DNA of 64,000 nucleotides from Pyrococcus sp. ST04 (GTDB lineage: Archaea > Methanobacteriota_B > Thermococci > Thermococcales > Thermococcaceae): contig NC_017946.1 of assembly GCF_000263735.1 (NCBI RefSeq), forward strand, positions 785,348 through 849,347, written 5' to 3'. Every line of letters begins with the position of its first letter. Position 1 is the first letter of the stretch. The notes beneath the pieces were generated by a model. It did not search any database and had not been told where the DNA came from. It saw only the letters and a program-made list of their open reading frames with translations. Position numbers and translations under genes: made by a program. This document shows, one piece after another, positions 9,162 through 20,530 of the stretch.

Positions 9162-10190
9162 ATGGGAAAGTACGATGAGCTGTTTGCTAGAATTAAAGAG
9201 AAGGCCAAGCACGTTGATGAAAAGATATTTGAGCTCATACCGAAAAAAGAACCAGCAATTCTCTATGATGCGGCGAGGCACTACCCCCTAGCTGGTGGAA
9301 AGAGGGTAAGGCCGTTTGTTGTATTAACGGCTACTGAAGCCGTTGGCGGGGAGTGGGAGAAGGCGATTTATCCAGCGGTTGCTGTGGAGTTAATTCATAA
9401 CTATTCCCTCGTGCACGATGACATAATGGATATGGACGAAACCAGGAGAGGCAGGCCGACTGTTCACAAGCTGTGGGGAATAAACATGGCAATACTAGCT
9501 GGAGACCTGCTATTCAGCAAGGCTTTTGAGGCAATATCTAGGGCAGATATATCTCCTGAGAAAAAAGCCAAGATCCTGGAGACAATTGTTAAGGCATCCA
9601 ACGAACTCTGTGAAGGACAGGCCATGGATTTAGAGTTTGAAAACAGGGATACCGTTACTATTGATGAGTATATGAGAATGATAAGTGGAAAGACAGGAGC
9701 CCTATTTGATGCTTCCGCTAAGGTCGGAGGGATAGTTGGCACAGAAAATGAGGAGTACATTGCAGCACTATCCACATGGGGAAGGAACGTTGGGATAGCA
9801 TTTCAAATATGGGATGACGTGCTTGACCTGATAGCTGACGAGGAAAAGCTTGGAAAGCCTGTGGGAAGTGATATACGGAAAGGAAAGAAAACATTAATAG
9901 TTGCCCATTTCTTTGAGAATGCTGATGAAGAGGCAAAGAAGAGGTTTCTCAAGATATTCGGAAAGTACGCTGGGGATGTTAAGGGACAAGGAATAATTGA
10001 AGAGGATGTTAAGGCAGAAGTTAGAGAAGCCATTGATCTCTTGAAGGATTATGGCAGCATAGACTATGCAGCTAGAATAGCCAGAGAAATGATAGAGAGG
10101 GCTAACAAAGCCCTGGAAATTCTGCCCGAGAGTCCTGCAAGGAAGGATCTGGAACTCTTGGCAAAGTTCATAGTTGAGAGGGAATATTGA
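9162..10190 (+). CDS. idsA: Short-chain isoprenyl diphosphate synthase (FPP/GGPP synthase)
   Basis: 342-residue trans-prenyltransferase that condenses DMAPP with IPP units to farnesyl and geranylgeranyl diphosphate, the precursors of archaeal ether lipids. The first aspartate-rich motif is DDIMDMD (residues 86-92) followed by RRGRPT, and the second is in WDDVLDLIADEEKLGK with GSDIRKGKKT. A Tyr sits five residues before the first motif, a position that controls chain length. ATG 9162 has a 6-base spacing to GGAGGG (9150-9155), better than ATG 9156. The next gene starts on the base after its stop. Confidence 0.92.
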   Translation: MGKYDELFARIKEKAKHVDEKIFELIPKKEPAILYDAARHYPLAGGKRVRPFVVLTATEAVGGEWEKAIYPAVAVELIHNYSLVHDDIMDMDETRRGRPTVHKLWGINMAILAGDLLFSKAFEAISRADISPEKKAKILETIVKASNELCEGQAMDLEFENRDTVTIDEYMRMISGKTGALFDASAKVGGIVGTENEEYIAALSTWGRNVGIAFQIWDDVLDLIADEEKLGKPVGSDIRKGKKTLIVAHFFENADEEAKKRFLKIFGKYAGDVKGQGIIEEDVKAEVREAIDLLKDYGSIDYAARIAREMIERANKALEILPESPARKDLELLAKFIVEREY

Positions 10191-10808
10191 ATGGAAAGGC
10201 TTAACCTCGAGGATTACATGAACGATATAGTAATCCTGTATCTTATGGTTTTTCTTCTCTCCGCCAAGCTCATTTCATATATAGTTGGAGATCTCGTTAT
10301 AAGTGTGAAATCCATTTATGAAGCCTTCTATTATTCTGTCCTTCCGTTACTTGTGGTTGTAATTCTCCATGAAGGAATGCATGCCCTCGTGGTACTCCTA
10401 TATGGAGGAAAAATTAGGGTTGGCACAAAGGTTATTGACAAAATCATCTTAACACCCTACGTTGCCACTGACTCAAAATTACCCGCTAGAAAGTACTTAA
10501 AAGTCGCGTTAGCTCCACTTGCGCTCTCTCTAGTTGCGATAGTCCTAGCAAAGGCATATAATTCTCTGTTCTGGTCCTTAGTTTTCATATATAATACAGC
10601 TGGATTTGTGGGGGATTTACTCGTTGTTACCTCCCTACTTAAAATGCCAAGAGAAGCTTTAGTTTGGGACTCCGGGACTTCCTTGTACTCCACCCATCAA
10701 ATTCCCAGACCCTATTCACGTAGGGTATCCATGATAATAAAATTAGCCTTTGTCCTTATGCTCTTAATATTCTCTCGGGAAATTAGAATTGTCGTAGAGA
10801 CGAGCTAG
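10191..10808 (+). CDS. DUF3267-like integral membrane putative zinc metalloprotease
   Basis: 205 residues with about four to five transmembrane segments. An HExxH motif, HEGMH (residues 60-64), sits at the end of a hydrophobic helix, as in DUF3267 and other intramembrane metallopeptidase-like families. A conserved-looking NTAGFVGDLLVV segment follows at about 135-146, where a third ligand (Asp) would be expected. The start codon directly abuts the idsA stop (TGA ATG), so it is translationally linked to idsA. Whether it is an active protease is inference; the family assignment is from the motif and topology only. Confidence 0.6.
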   Translation: MERLNLEDYMNDIVILYLMVFLLSAKLISYIVGDLVISVKSIYEAFYYSVLPLLVVVILHEGMHALVVLLYGGKIRVGTKVIDKIILTPYVATDSKLPARKYLKVALAPLALSLVAIVLAKAYNSLFWSLVFIYNTAGFVGDLLVVTSLLKMPREALVWDSGTSLYSTHQIPRPYSRRVSMIIKLAFVLMLLIFSREIRIVVETS

Positions 10809-10819
10809 CTAAATAAATG

Positions 10820-10850
10820 TTAATGTGCGTTTGGTCAACTGATACATTAA
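10820..10850. promoter_or_regulatory. Inverted repeat upstream of NAD kinase gene
   Basis: TTAATGT (10820-10826) and ACATTAA (10844-10850), perfect 7-bp arms separated by 17 bases. It lies immediately upstream of the A/T-rich promoter (AGTTAAAAATTC, about 10851-10862) of the NAD kinase gene at 10888. Candidate regulator site; the sequence is A/T-rich, so chance is possible. Confidence 0.3.
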
Positions 10851-10887
10851 AGTTAAAAATTCATTCCCTAGATATAACTCGATTTTT

Positions 10888-11721
10888 ATGAAGTTCGGTA
10901 TAGTCGCTAGAAGAGACAAAGAAGAAGCCCTGAAACTAGCATACAGGGTTTACGACTTTTTGAAGGTTAGTGGATATGACGTAGTTGTTGACAGGGAGAC
11001 TCATGAAAACTTTCCTCACTTTAGAGAAGAAGATGTGATCCCCCTTGAGGAGTTCGACGTTGACTTCATAATAGCAATCGGTGGCGATGGTACAATTCTG
11101 AGGATAGAACACAAAACCAAGAGAGACATCCCAATATTGAGCATAAATATGGGTACACTGGGTTTTCTCACTGAAGTCGAACCTCCAGAGACATTTTTCG
11201 CCATTAACAGGCTTCTTGAGGGAGATTATTATATAGATGAAAGGATAAAGCTCAGGACGTTCATAGATGGCAAGAACAACGTCCCCGATGCCCTTAACGA
11301 GGTAGCGATTCTAACTGGAATTCCTGGAAAGATAATACACATGAGATACTACATCGATGGTGGCTTGGCTGATGAGGTTCGGGCAGATGGTTTGGTAATA
11401 TCAACTCCAACGGGCTCAACCGGTTACGCGATGAGCGCCGGCGGACCGTTCGTTGACCCCAGGCTTGATACCATAGTCATAGTACCCCTCTTGCCCCTAC
11501 CCAAAACTTCCGTTCCAATGGTAGTTCCCGGAAACTCAACAATAGACGTTAGGTTGGTTACCGAAAGGGAAATAATACTGGCCATAGACGGTCAGTACTA
11601 CGAACACCTCCCACCGGAAGTTGAGATAAGGGTCAAAAAAAGCCCAAGAAAAACAAAGTTTGTTCGCTTTACAAAGGAAATATATCCAAAATACACCATG
11701 AGGATAAAAGAGAGACACTAG
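10888..11721 (+). CDS. nadK: NAD kinase
   Basis: 277-residue ATP/polyphosphate-NAD kinase that makes NADP. The family motif GGDGT (65-69) is present, followed by the NMGTLGFL block (about 87-94), the [21 protein letters not shown] substrate-binding block and LAIDGQ near the C-terminus. Length is typical of Pyrococcus PpnK. No strong Shine-Dalgarno is visible; the promoter elements at 10851-10862 would give a short or leaderless transcript. Its stop overlaps the stop of the convergent homoserine dehydrogenase gene by 4 bases. Confidence 0.95.
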   Translation: MKFGIVARRDKEEALKLAYRVYDFLKVSGYDVVVDRETHENFPHFREEDVIPLEEFDVDFIIAIGGDGTILRIEHKTKRDIPILSINMGTLGFLTEVEPPETFFAINRLLEGDYYIDERIKLRTFIDGKNNVPDALNEVAILTGIPGKIIHMRYYIDGGLADEVRADGLVISTPTGSTGYAMSAGGPFVDPRLDTIVIVPLLPLPKTSVPMVVPGNSTIDVRLVTEREIILAIDGQYYEHLPPEVEIRVKKSPRKTKFVRFTKEIYPKYTMRIKERH

Positions 11722-12680
11722 CGTGGACTTGGAAAGCCCAAAGCAGCTTTTATTATATCACTGTAAACACCGCTCGCAGTTACTTTCCCGCCTCCTCCTG
11801 GGCCTCTGAGAACAATTTCCCCAAGGTTGCTCGTTTCAATAATTGCTGCGTTGTAAACTCCAGAAACAAGGAGAGGACTTCCGTCTTCCAGCTTTACTGG
11901 CTTTACGCTTATCCTTCCTCTCGATACCTCTGCGACTAACCTTACATTTTTGGCCTCCCTTACGTTTCTTATTCCAATTCTCTCCTCTTCTTCCGGCGGA
12001 ATTCCATAAGAAACCCAATGAAGGATCTTTGCCTTATAGAACGCATCGATTCCATCTATGTCCTTTGATGGATCCTCCTCAAGGACACCAAGCCCTTTAG
12101 CCTCTTCAAACGCTTCCTCAAAACTCTTTCCACTCTCCATTCTTGTGAGAATGAACGTCGTGCTTGCATTCACTACAGCCCTTATCCTACTAATGTCCTC
12201 CCCGAGCATATTTTCCCGAAGCAGCCCGATTATTGGTGTTCCAGCCATAACAGTTGACTCAAAAAACAGCCCGGCCTTCCCTTCTCGTGCAACCTCCACA
12301 AGTTTTCCGTATTCTCCTGCTATCGGAGGCTTGTTGCTAGTTACAACGCTCACTCCTTCTTTTAATGCGAATTCATACATCTCATAGGCCTCATCCCAGC
12401 TACTCACATCCACCAGAATGTCTGGTTTTACCTCCTCTATAAGTTCGGTGGGTGAGAAATCAAACACCTCATAGTCCCCAACCGCGTCGATCCTCCCCGC
12501 ATTCTCTTTAACTTCCTTCACTTCGAGTAAGTCAAAATCTCCCCAAACCGTCCCGCTTCTGTCAGTTACCGAAACAACGTTTATTCTAATTCCAAAGTTC
12601 CTCTCTTTCTCTGCAATTATCTCTGCTAGTGCTCTCCCTACCGTTCCAAACCCGAATATGGAAACTTTGACCTCCTTCAT
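11718..12680 (-). CDS. hom: Homoserine dehydrogenase
   Basis: 320-residue NAD(P)-dependent oxidoreductase converting aspartate semialdehyde to homoserine in threonine/methionine synthesis. The Rossmann motif GFGTVG is at residues 10-15, the SNKPP block (VVTSNKPPI) is at about 113-121, and the catalytic Lys-Asp region with [11 protein letters not shown] (about 208-218) follows. It lacks a C-terminal ACT domain, as in Pyrococcus. The frame opens earlier (12734), but ATG 12680 gives the family length and puts the Rossmann strand at the N-terminus. Confidence 0.93.
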   Translation of the reverse strand: MKEVKVSIFGFGTVGRALAEIIAEKERNFGIRINVVSVTDRSGTVWGDFDLLEVKEVKENAGRIDAVGDYEVFDFSPTELIEEVKPDILVDVSSWDEAYEMYEFALKEGVSVVTSNKPPIAGEYGKLVEVAREGKAGLFFESTVMAGTPIIGLLRENMLGEDISRIRAVVNASTTFILTRMESGKSFEEAFEEAKGLGVLEEDPSKDIDGIDAFYKAKILHWVSYGIPPEEEERIGIRNVREAKNVRLVAEVSRGRISVKPVKLEDGSPLLVSGVYNAAIIETSNLGEIVLRGPGGGGKVTASGVYSDIIKAALGFPSPR

Positions 12681-12793
12681 GCATGGGAGAACACCCTCAG
12701 AATTAATAAAAGTTAATTCTACCCGCATAGTCATACTGCCAAATGCTTAACCGTTTTAACCATAGAGCTCCATTTATAATTTGGTGAGACGGC

Positions 12794-13333
12794 ATGGAGG
12801 CCCTGATAGTTGTTGACATGCAGAGGGATTTCATGCCGGGAGGAGCACTACCTGTTCCCGATGGGGATAAAATTATTCCGAAAGTAAACGAATACATAAA
12901 GAAATTCAAAGAGAAAGGGGCTCTGATAGTTGCTACAAGGGATTGGCATCCTGAAAATCATATAAGCTTCAAAGAAAGGGGAGGCCCGTGGCCAAGGCAC
13001 TGTGTTCAAAATACACAGGGAGCTGAGTTCGTTGTAGACCTGCCGGAAGATGCCATAATAATATCTAAGGCAACAGATCCGGATAAAGAGGCATATTCTG
13101 GCTTTGAAGGTACTAATTTGGCGGAGATACTAAAAGAGAAGGGGGTAAAGAGGGTATACATCTGTGGTGTCGCAACGGAGTACTGCGTTAGAGCCACTGC
13201 ACTCGATGCATTAAAGTACGGCTTTGAGGTTTACCTTCTCAAAGATGCTGTTAAGGGGATAACACCAGAAGGAGAAGAAAAGGCCCTCAAAGAAATGGAG
13301 GAAAAAGGAGTTAAGATTGTTGAGAACTTGTAA
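12794..13333 (+). CDS. pncA: Nicotinamidase / pyrazinamidase
   Basis: 179-residue isochorismatase-fold amidase that hydrolyses nicotinamide to nicotinate in NAD salvage. The catalytic triad is visible as D8 (VVDMQRDF), K92 (ISKATDPD) and C131 (GVATEYCVRA), and the metal ligands as D50, H52 and H69. Numbering is two lower than the structurally known P. horikoshii enzyme (D10, K94, C133). It lies 1.1 kb from NAD kinase, in the opposite direction to the homoserine dehydrogenase gene, so two NAD-metabolism genes are near each other. Its last 23 bases overlap the convergent permease gene. Confidence 0.94.
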   Translation: MEALIVVDMQRDFMPGGALPVPDGDKIIPKVNEYIKKFKEKGALIVATRDWHPENHISFKERGGPWPRHCVQNTQGAEFVVDLPEDAIIISKATDPDKEAYSGFEGTNLAEILKEKGVKRVYICGVATEYCVRATALDALKYGFEVYLLKDAVKGITPEGEEKALKEMEEKGVKIVENL

Positions 13334-14300
13334 TCTTTTTCCACTCTTTTAGCATTTCCAAGGCAACGTTCAGGACTATGGGACCAATTATTAGCCCTTT
13401 CAATCCAAGACCCCAGGTTCCCCCTATCATCCCTATTAACACGATGGTCTCATCGAAGTTTGCCTCCCTCGCAACAAGTTTTGGTCTTATCGTGAAGTCA
13501 GGTAAGGGCGAGACCAGCGTAAACCCGTAAACAGCCAACCCGAGGGCCAAAAGCAGGTGGCCTTCTCTGAGTAGATAGAAGCTCCCGACTACCCATATCA
13601 TCCAGCCTTCGAAGAGGGGAACGAAAGAGAAAAGGATAGTCAATAGCCCGGCCAAAATTGCCGTTGGTACATTTGAAACCCTAAAGATAAGAAACCCTAC
13701 TGTCATTAATACTCCCTTAGCAATATTCAGAAGAAGCCAAGCCCTAATCAAAGCTTGGAGTGTTAAATTTCCCCGAGCAATGATTTTCATTAGCCTTTCA
13801 TCTTCAAAAGTTAGGAGGTCCACGATAGCATCCCTCTTTAATAAGAAGAAGTAGACAAACGCAAGATATACTATCGTCTGGAGAACGTACCTTGGTACAG
13901 AAAAAGTCAAATTAATCAGGTATTCTTTTCCCTTCTCAATTGCTTGGGTTATCATGGATTCAACGGATCCCTCAAGTAAACCTTGAGGAATTGGAAGGCC
14001 CTTTATCCAGCTTTCTATGTCAGAAAGATACATGTATGCCTGTTTAACAACAGGGGTCAATGTATAAATTAAAATCATCGAAAATACAGAGGCCGTAATT
14101 ATCACGGCCAGCGTAAGAAACAGGGCTGAATTTTTGGTTCCAACTCTTTTACTCAGCTTTTTATGGACTGGCTCTAATGCATATGCTGTGACAAACGCAA
14201 AGAACAGGGAGGAGAAGAATGGTAGTACAGTTAGTATTGCCAGATACACGATTGTTATCACAATGACTCCGAGTACAATTTTATTCAGATCCAATCTCAT
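13311..14300 (-). CDS. AI-2E family (UPF0118) transporter
   Basis: 329-residue polytopic membrane protein of the AI-2E/TqsA superfamily, with about seven to eight hydrophobic segments. Family features are the N-terminal pair of helices, a long amphipathic central region (about 100-150), and a C-terminal GGTWGLGLKGLIIGPIVLN block (about 293-311). Characterised relatives export signalling molecules or Na+/H+; the substrate here cannot be told. Its start overlaps the 3' end of the HIT gene by 20 bases, suggesting a two-gene transcription unit. Confidence 0.85.
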   Translation of the reverse strand: MRLDLNKIVLGVIVITIVYLAILTVLPFFSSLFFAFVTAYALEPVHKKLSKRVGTKNSALFLTLAVIITASVFSMILIYTLTPVVKQAYMYLSDIESWIKGLPIPQGLLEGSVESMITQAIEKGKEYLINLTFSVPRYVLQTIVYLAFVYFFLLKRDAIVDLLTFEDERLMKIIARGNLTLQALIRAWLLLNIAKGVLMTVGFLIFRVSNVPTAILAGLLTILFSFVPLFEGWMIWVVGSFYLLREGHLLLALGLAVYGFTLVSPLPDFTIRPKLVAREANFDETIVLIGMIGGTWGLGLKGLIIGPIVLNVALEMLKEWKKITSSQQS

Positions 14301-14742
14301 CAGCTACCACCTTGAGCCTCTCAACTTCCTCTTTGCTGAGCCTGTTTTTGATCCACCTCTCCCTGTTGGACAGGTTTTCATCTTCAATATCAAGGACAGC
14401 CTTCCTAACTCCTCCCCTTGGAAAGTTGCTGTCCCCAAAGTAGCGAGGGATTACGTGGACGTGAAGATGTTTAACGGTTTGGCCTGCGGCTTCTCCTATG
14501 TTTATTCCAACATTAAAACCATCCGGATTGAAGGCCTTTTTCAATATTCTCATTGCAAGCTCAACACCTTTCATCAACTCAAGCTTCTCCTCATCACTCA
14601 GCTTCCAGGGGGAGGTAACGTGTCTCTTTGGAACAACGAGAAGATGTCCCCTGCTCGCGGGATAGTTGTCAATTAGTATCCTTACCAGCTCCCCTTCGTA
14701 TACTATGCTGTCTTTCCTAGGCTCGCAAAAGGGGCATTTCAT
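14281..14742 (-). CDS. HIT family nucleotide hydrolase
   Basis: 153-residue histidine-triad protein. The active-site motif HLHVHVIPR has histidines at 92, 94 and 96, and a Zn-type pair CPFC is at residues 3-6. Family members hydrolyse dinucleoside polyphosphates or adenylylated compounds. Length and motif fit archaeal Hit proteins. It is the first gene of a unit with the AI-2E transporter (20-base overlap) and diverges from the tRNA-Tyr gene across 95 bp. Confidence 0.92.
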   Translation of the reverse strand: MKCPFCEPRKDSIVYEGELVRILIDNYPASRGHLLVVPKRHVTSPWKLSDEEKLELMKGVELAMRILKKAFNPDGFNVGINIGEAAGQTVKHLHVHVIPRYFGDSNFPRGGVRKAVLDIEDENLSNRERWIKNRLSKEEVERLKVVADEIGSE

Positions 14743-14782
14743 GATTTTGAGTTTAAATTATCTGTATTTAAAGCCACCGACA

Positions 14783-14800
14783 CGAAAAGTTTATAAACCA
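14783..14800 (+). promoter_or_regulatory. BRE/TATA box of tRNA-Tyr
   Basis: CGAAAAGTTTATAAACCA is a near-ideal archaeal BRE plus TATA box ending about 38 bp before the mature 5' end, consistent with a short leader removed by RNase P. Confidence 0.75.
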
Positions 14801-14837
14801 CCCTCTTTTGAAATCACATTGGGGCTCACAGTAGGGT

Positions 14838-14915
14838 CCCGCGGTAGCCTAGCCTGGTAGTGGCGGCGGACTGTAGATCCGCAGGTCCCCGGTTCAAATC
14901 CGGGCCGCGGGACCA
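14838..14915 (+). tRNA. tRNA-Tyr (anticodon GTA), CCA encoded, no intron
   Basis: Full cloverleaf by hand: acceptor CCCGCGG (14838-14844) pairs with CCGCGGG (14905-14911); D-stem GCC/GGC; anticodon stem GCGGA/TCCGC with loop CTGTAGA and anticodon GTA at 14873-14875; variable AGGTC; T-stem CCCGG/CCGGG with loop TTCAAAT; discriminator A 14912 and encoded CCA 14913-14915. The C1:G72 first pair is the archaeal/eukaryotic tRNA-Tyr identity element, which confirms the call. The distal end of the CRISPR array starts about 25 bp after it. Confidence 0.98.
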
Positions 14916-14940
14916 CCAGAATTCTATTAACATGCTATCA

Positions 14941-14971
14941 CTTCCCTTCTCTATTATGGTCTTATTAGAAT
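14941..14971 (-). repeat. Decayed terminal CRISPR repeat
   Basis: The stretch from CTTCCCTTCT to TTATTAGAAT aligns with the array repeat with several substitutions and an extra base. The interval to the first clear repeat (14972-15008) is 37 bases, exactly a spacer length, so this is the oldest, leader-distal repeat in decay. It is not counted in the array feature. Confidence 0.7.
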
Positions 14972-15008
14972 GTGCAAATGAATGAGAATATATTGAACAT
15001 AAACATAC

Positions 15009-15985
15009 CTTTCAATTCTCCTATAGTCTTATTTGGAACATGAGGGCCGTCGAGAAGGCCGAGAGGGCCCTGAGCGCTTTCAATTCTTTTTTAGTCTTAT
15101 TGGAACAAAAACTCGGAGTGGACATAAACACGGACAAGCTCGCCTTTCAATTCTTTTTTTAGTCTTATTGGAACTTTACGTCTCGGACATTGACTCAGTT
15201 ATGATGCAGTATTCTTTCAATTCTTTTTTAGTCTTATTGGAACTAGCCGCTGAGGAGAAGTGGGCAAAGAGGATCATGCCTTTCAATTCTTTTTAGTCTT
15301 ATTGGAACTACAAGCCGATAGAAGGAGACAGAACCCCAGCAACCCTCTTTCAATTCTTTTTTAGTCTTATTGGAACTAAGCTTAAATCCCTCTGGAGTTA
15401 TGTCGTAAATGTACTTTCAATTCTTTTTTAGTCTTATTGGAACGTTGGTGCGTTGGGCTTGGTTGTTCTCGATTAGTGTGCTTTCAATTCTCTTATAGTC
15501 TTATTGGAACTTGATGCTCCTTCTAAGCCTGTTGAGATACATAAGAACTTTCAATTCTCTTATAGTCTTATTGGAACTCGAATGGGTCTCTAAAAATCAG
15601 GGGGATGTTGAAATAACTTTCAATTCTCTTATAGTCTTATTGGAACGCCGAGGCCCCACCCGGGGGCCGGGGGAACCCCCAAGCTTTCAATTCTCTTATA
15701 GTCTTATTGGAACAAGATCTACCTCCACAATGTCCCCATCCTTAATTCCCATTTCAATTCTCTTATAGTCTTATTGGAACCAAAAACATCCTTATACGGG
15801 TCGAACACTCCACCGACATTTCAATTCTCTTATAGTCTTATTGGAACGCGAGATCCTAAGGGACAAGTACGGCTTTGACTTTTCGGATTTCAATTCTCTT
15901 ATAGTCTTATTGGAACCTTATGTCAGGTACTATTCTCCTGATTATCATACTGAATATTTCAATTCTCTTATAGTCTTATTGGAAC
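15009..15985 (-). CRISPR. CRISPR array, 15 repeats and 14 spacers, transcribed leftward
   Basis: Fifteen 29-31 base repeats start at 15009, 15077, 15144, 15214, 15280, 15347, 15414, 15481, 15548, 15617, 15684, 15751, 15818, 15887 and 15956; spacers are 36-39 bases. Read on the minus strand each repeat begins GTTCCAATAAGACTA and ends AGAATTGAAA plus G or T, matching the P. furiosus type whose 8-base crRNA tag is AUUGAAAG. Three repeat classes lie in blocks: A-rich middle (15077-15443), ACTATAAGAGAATTG middle ending in G (15481-15713), and the same middle ending in T (15751-15985, nearest the leader). Cas6 at 19411 is the expected processing enzyme. Spacer origins are unknown. Confidence 0.98.
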
Positions 15986-16477
15986 AGGAGGCTTTTTTGG
16001 TGTTTTTTGTTTTCATACTGTTCTTCTGCCTTAATTTTTATAAGATTTTTGGTGGAGGGATTATTTCCGAGGGATTTGGAGTCTTCGATAAGCGATAATA
16101 AAAAAGCTGTGGGAGGAGAATGAGCCCCTAAAGATGCTTAAAAACTGTTGAAATTGAGTTCATGTGATTTGGTTCCAATGCTCTCAGAAGCCTGTATTCT
16201 AATGGAAAAACTCGAAAACTATTAAACCAGGAAAAAGGACAAGTTTACTCTTCAACACACGATATTTCAGTCATGTATTCATTCTTTCTCAGATTTCGAA
16301 AAAATTTCGTAACAATAAAATGACTTAAAAGCCACATAAAGTTATATAATAACAACCAATTACTAAAAGCCTCCAAAATGTTGATTTAGGAGTATGCATC
16401 TGAATAGCATCGTTGGAGGGTTTGTTTCCGAAAATTAGGAATATTATCCTGTTTCGAATATTTTTTGGTGTTTGTAT
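15986..16477 (-). promoter_or_regulatory. CRISPR leader
   Basis: 492 bases without a gene between the last repeat and cas2. Position next to the most uniform repeats and the P. furiosus-like repeat orientation make this the leader, read on the minus strand. A TATA element (CTTATAAAAAT read on minus, plus-strand 16034-16044) lies about 50 bp from the first repeat and would start transcription near 16010. The remainder is A/T-rich and is the expected docking region for adaptation proteins. The outer part must also carry the cas2 promoter in the other direction. Confidence 0.8.
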
Positions 16478-16735
16478 ATGTACATAGTCGTTGTTTATGA
16501 TGTTGGTGTTGAGAGGGTTAACAAAGTTAAGAAATTCCTGAGGCAACATCTTAACTGGGTTCAGAACAGCGTTTTTGAGGGGGAGGTAACTTTGGCAGAA
16601 TATGAAAGGATAAAGGCTGGGCTAAGAAAGCTGATAGACGAGAATTATGATGCCGTTGTCATATACAAATTAAGATCCATGCCTCCCAGGGAAACTCTCG
16701 GGATAGAAAAGAATCCTATAGAAGATATAATTTAG
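16478..16735 (+). CDS. cas2: CRISPR-associated Cas2
   Basis: 85-residue ferredoxin-fold protein that forms the structural core of the Cas1-Cas2 spacer integration complex. It starts MYIVVVYDVGVERVNKV, with the conserved Asp8, and has the FEGEVTLAEYERI and YDAVVIYKLR segments. ATG 16478, 7 bases after GGTG, is preferred to the in-frame TTG 16472. It is transcribed away from the leader and convergent with cas1-cas4, an arrangement different from a single adaptation operon. The frame is intact. Confidence 0.95.
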   Translation: MYIVVVYDVGVERVNKVKKFLRQHLNWVQNSVFEGEVTLAEYERIKAGLRKLIDENYDAVVIYKLRSMPPRETLGIEKNPIEDII

Positions 16736-16740
16736 TTAAA

Positions 16741-16755
16741 GGCGGAGATCCCGCC
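16741..16755 (+). terminator. Small G/C hairpin after cas2
   Basis: GGCGG-AGATC-CCGCC, a perfect 5-bp stem starting 5 bases after the cas2 stop and followed by pyrimidine-rich sequence. Plausible 3' end signal for cas2; archaeal terminators usually rely on T tracts, so the role is tentative. Confidence 0.35.
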
Positions 16756-16964
16756 CTCTTATTCCACCCCCACCCCTGATTTGACCTGTAACTTCTGGCC
16801 TGATTATAACTTTGTCACTTATTATAACATACTCGAAATCTACAAGATACTAAGTGCTTATAAAGTTTTCTGTATATTAGGCCTACCTAATTATTTTCGG
16901 AAGCTGTGAGAAGAATGTTCTCGCTTTTCTTGAAATAAAAAGAAGTTATGTATGTTAGATGCGT

Positions 16965-18967
<2,003 letters not shown>

Positions 18968-19366
18968 ATGGTGGTGGAGATGCCAAGGTCATGTGTTATT
19001 GTAGCTAAAACAAACGCAAAGTTCGATGAGGTTGTTGAGGTTATTAAGAAAATTGAGGAGGCATCGTCGATTCATACTGAATACTTTGAAAGAGCTGTCG
19101 TGTTTATAGGTGAGAAATACTTCTTTAGATCTAATTCGTGGGCCTCAGCAATAACGATAGTTAAAGATCTTGGAAAGGAGGTAATTATAAGGATAATCAC
19201 AACCGGTAGTGGGAGAGGCTTGCTAAATATAGACTACGGCGCGAACAAGTCGTATGCGCGGGACATAATTGATCAGATTAAGAGAAAATTAGCCGTTGAG
19301 ATAATTAAGGAGATAGATAATTATAATATAAGCATGTTGCAGAGTGCATTCTTGCCGGAGGAATAG
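18968..19366 (+). CDS. Unassigned small protein in the cas cluster (DUF6054-like?)
   Basis: 132 residues, or 128 if it starts at ATG 18980 (MPRSCVIVAK). The sequence has an alpha/beta pattern with FIGEKYFFRSNSWASAITIV (about 47-66) and a glycine-rich IITTGSGRGLLNIDYGANKS (about 77-96). From memory this resembles DUF6054-type proteins (EKYxxRxxSxASL..GxGxG.L.I.WG), but I cannot confirm this. No signal peptide or known catalytic motif. It lies alone on the plus strand between cas4 and cas6, both on the minus strand, so a CRISPR role is only suggested by position. Confidence 0.6.
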   Translation: MVVEMPRSCVIVAKTNAKFDEVVEVIKKIEEASSIHTEYFERAVVFIGEKYFFRSNSWASAITIVKDLGKEVIIRIITTGSGRGLLNIDYGANKSYARDIIDQIKRKLAVEIIKEIDNYNISMLQSAFLPEE

Positions 19367-19410
19367 ATTCTTTGTATTTGGGGAGAATATAGGAAACAAA
19401 ACCTTGAGGC

Positions 19411-20440
<1,030 letters not shown>

Positions 20441-20530
20441 TTATTCAAAAGCAAAAGCGAACTTAACTGCTTTTCCGAATGGTGTTTCAAAGAGCCATTT
20501 TGCGATTTCTGGTTCTAGGTCTTCGAAGGC
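20441..20530 (-). pseudogene. C-terminal 29-codon remnant of an unidentified gene
   Basis: On the minus strand a frame reads AFEDLEPEIAKWLFETPFGK and then AVKFAFAFE before a stop at 20441. The amino-acid pattern looks like a genuine protein C-terminus (alternating charged and hydrophobic, ending in a compact strand). Coding sense is lost at about 20525-20530, where plus-strand ileS sequence begins, so the two are joined at a chimeric junction. The parent family is not recognised. Confidence 0.45.

Noticed and set aside
9092-9178. Short frame MAKLIKVRPFFFLSYLCSSR upstream of idsA.
   Set aside because: 28 codons, overlaps the idsA start and has no supporting promoter or family; judged to be chance.
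15033-16098. Plus-strand open frames through the CRISPR array (with FNSLIVLLE repeats).
   Set aside because: They are read-through of the repeat in one phase, not genes; the repeated peptide is the translated repeat.
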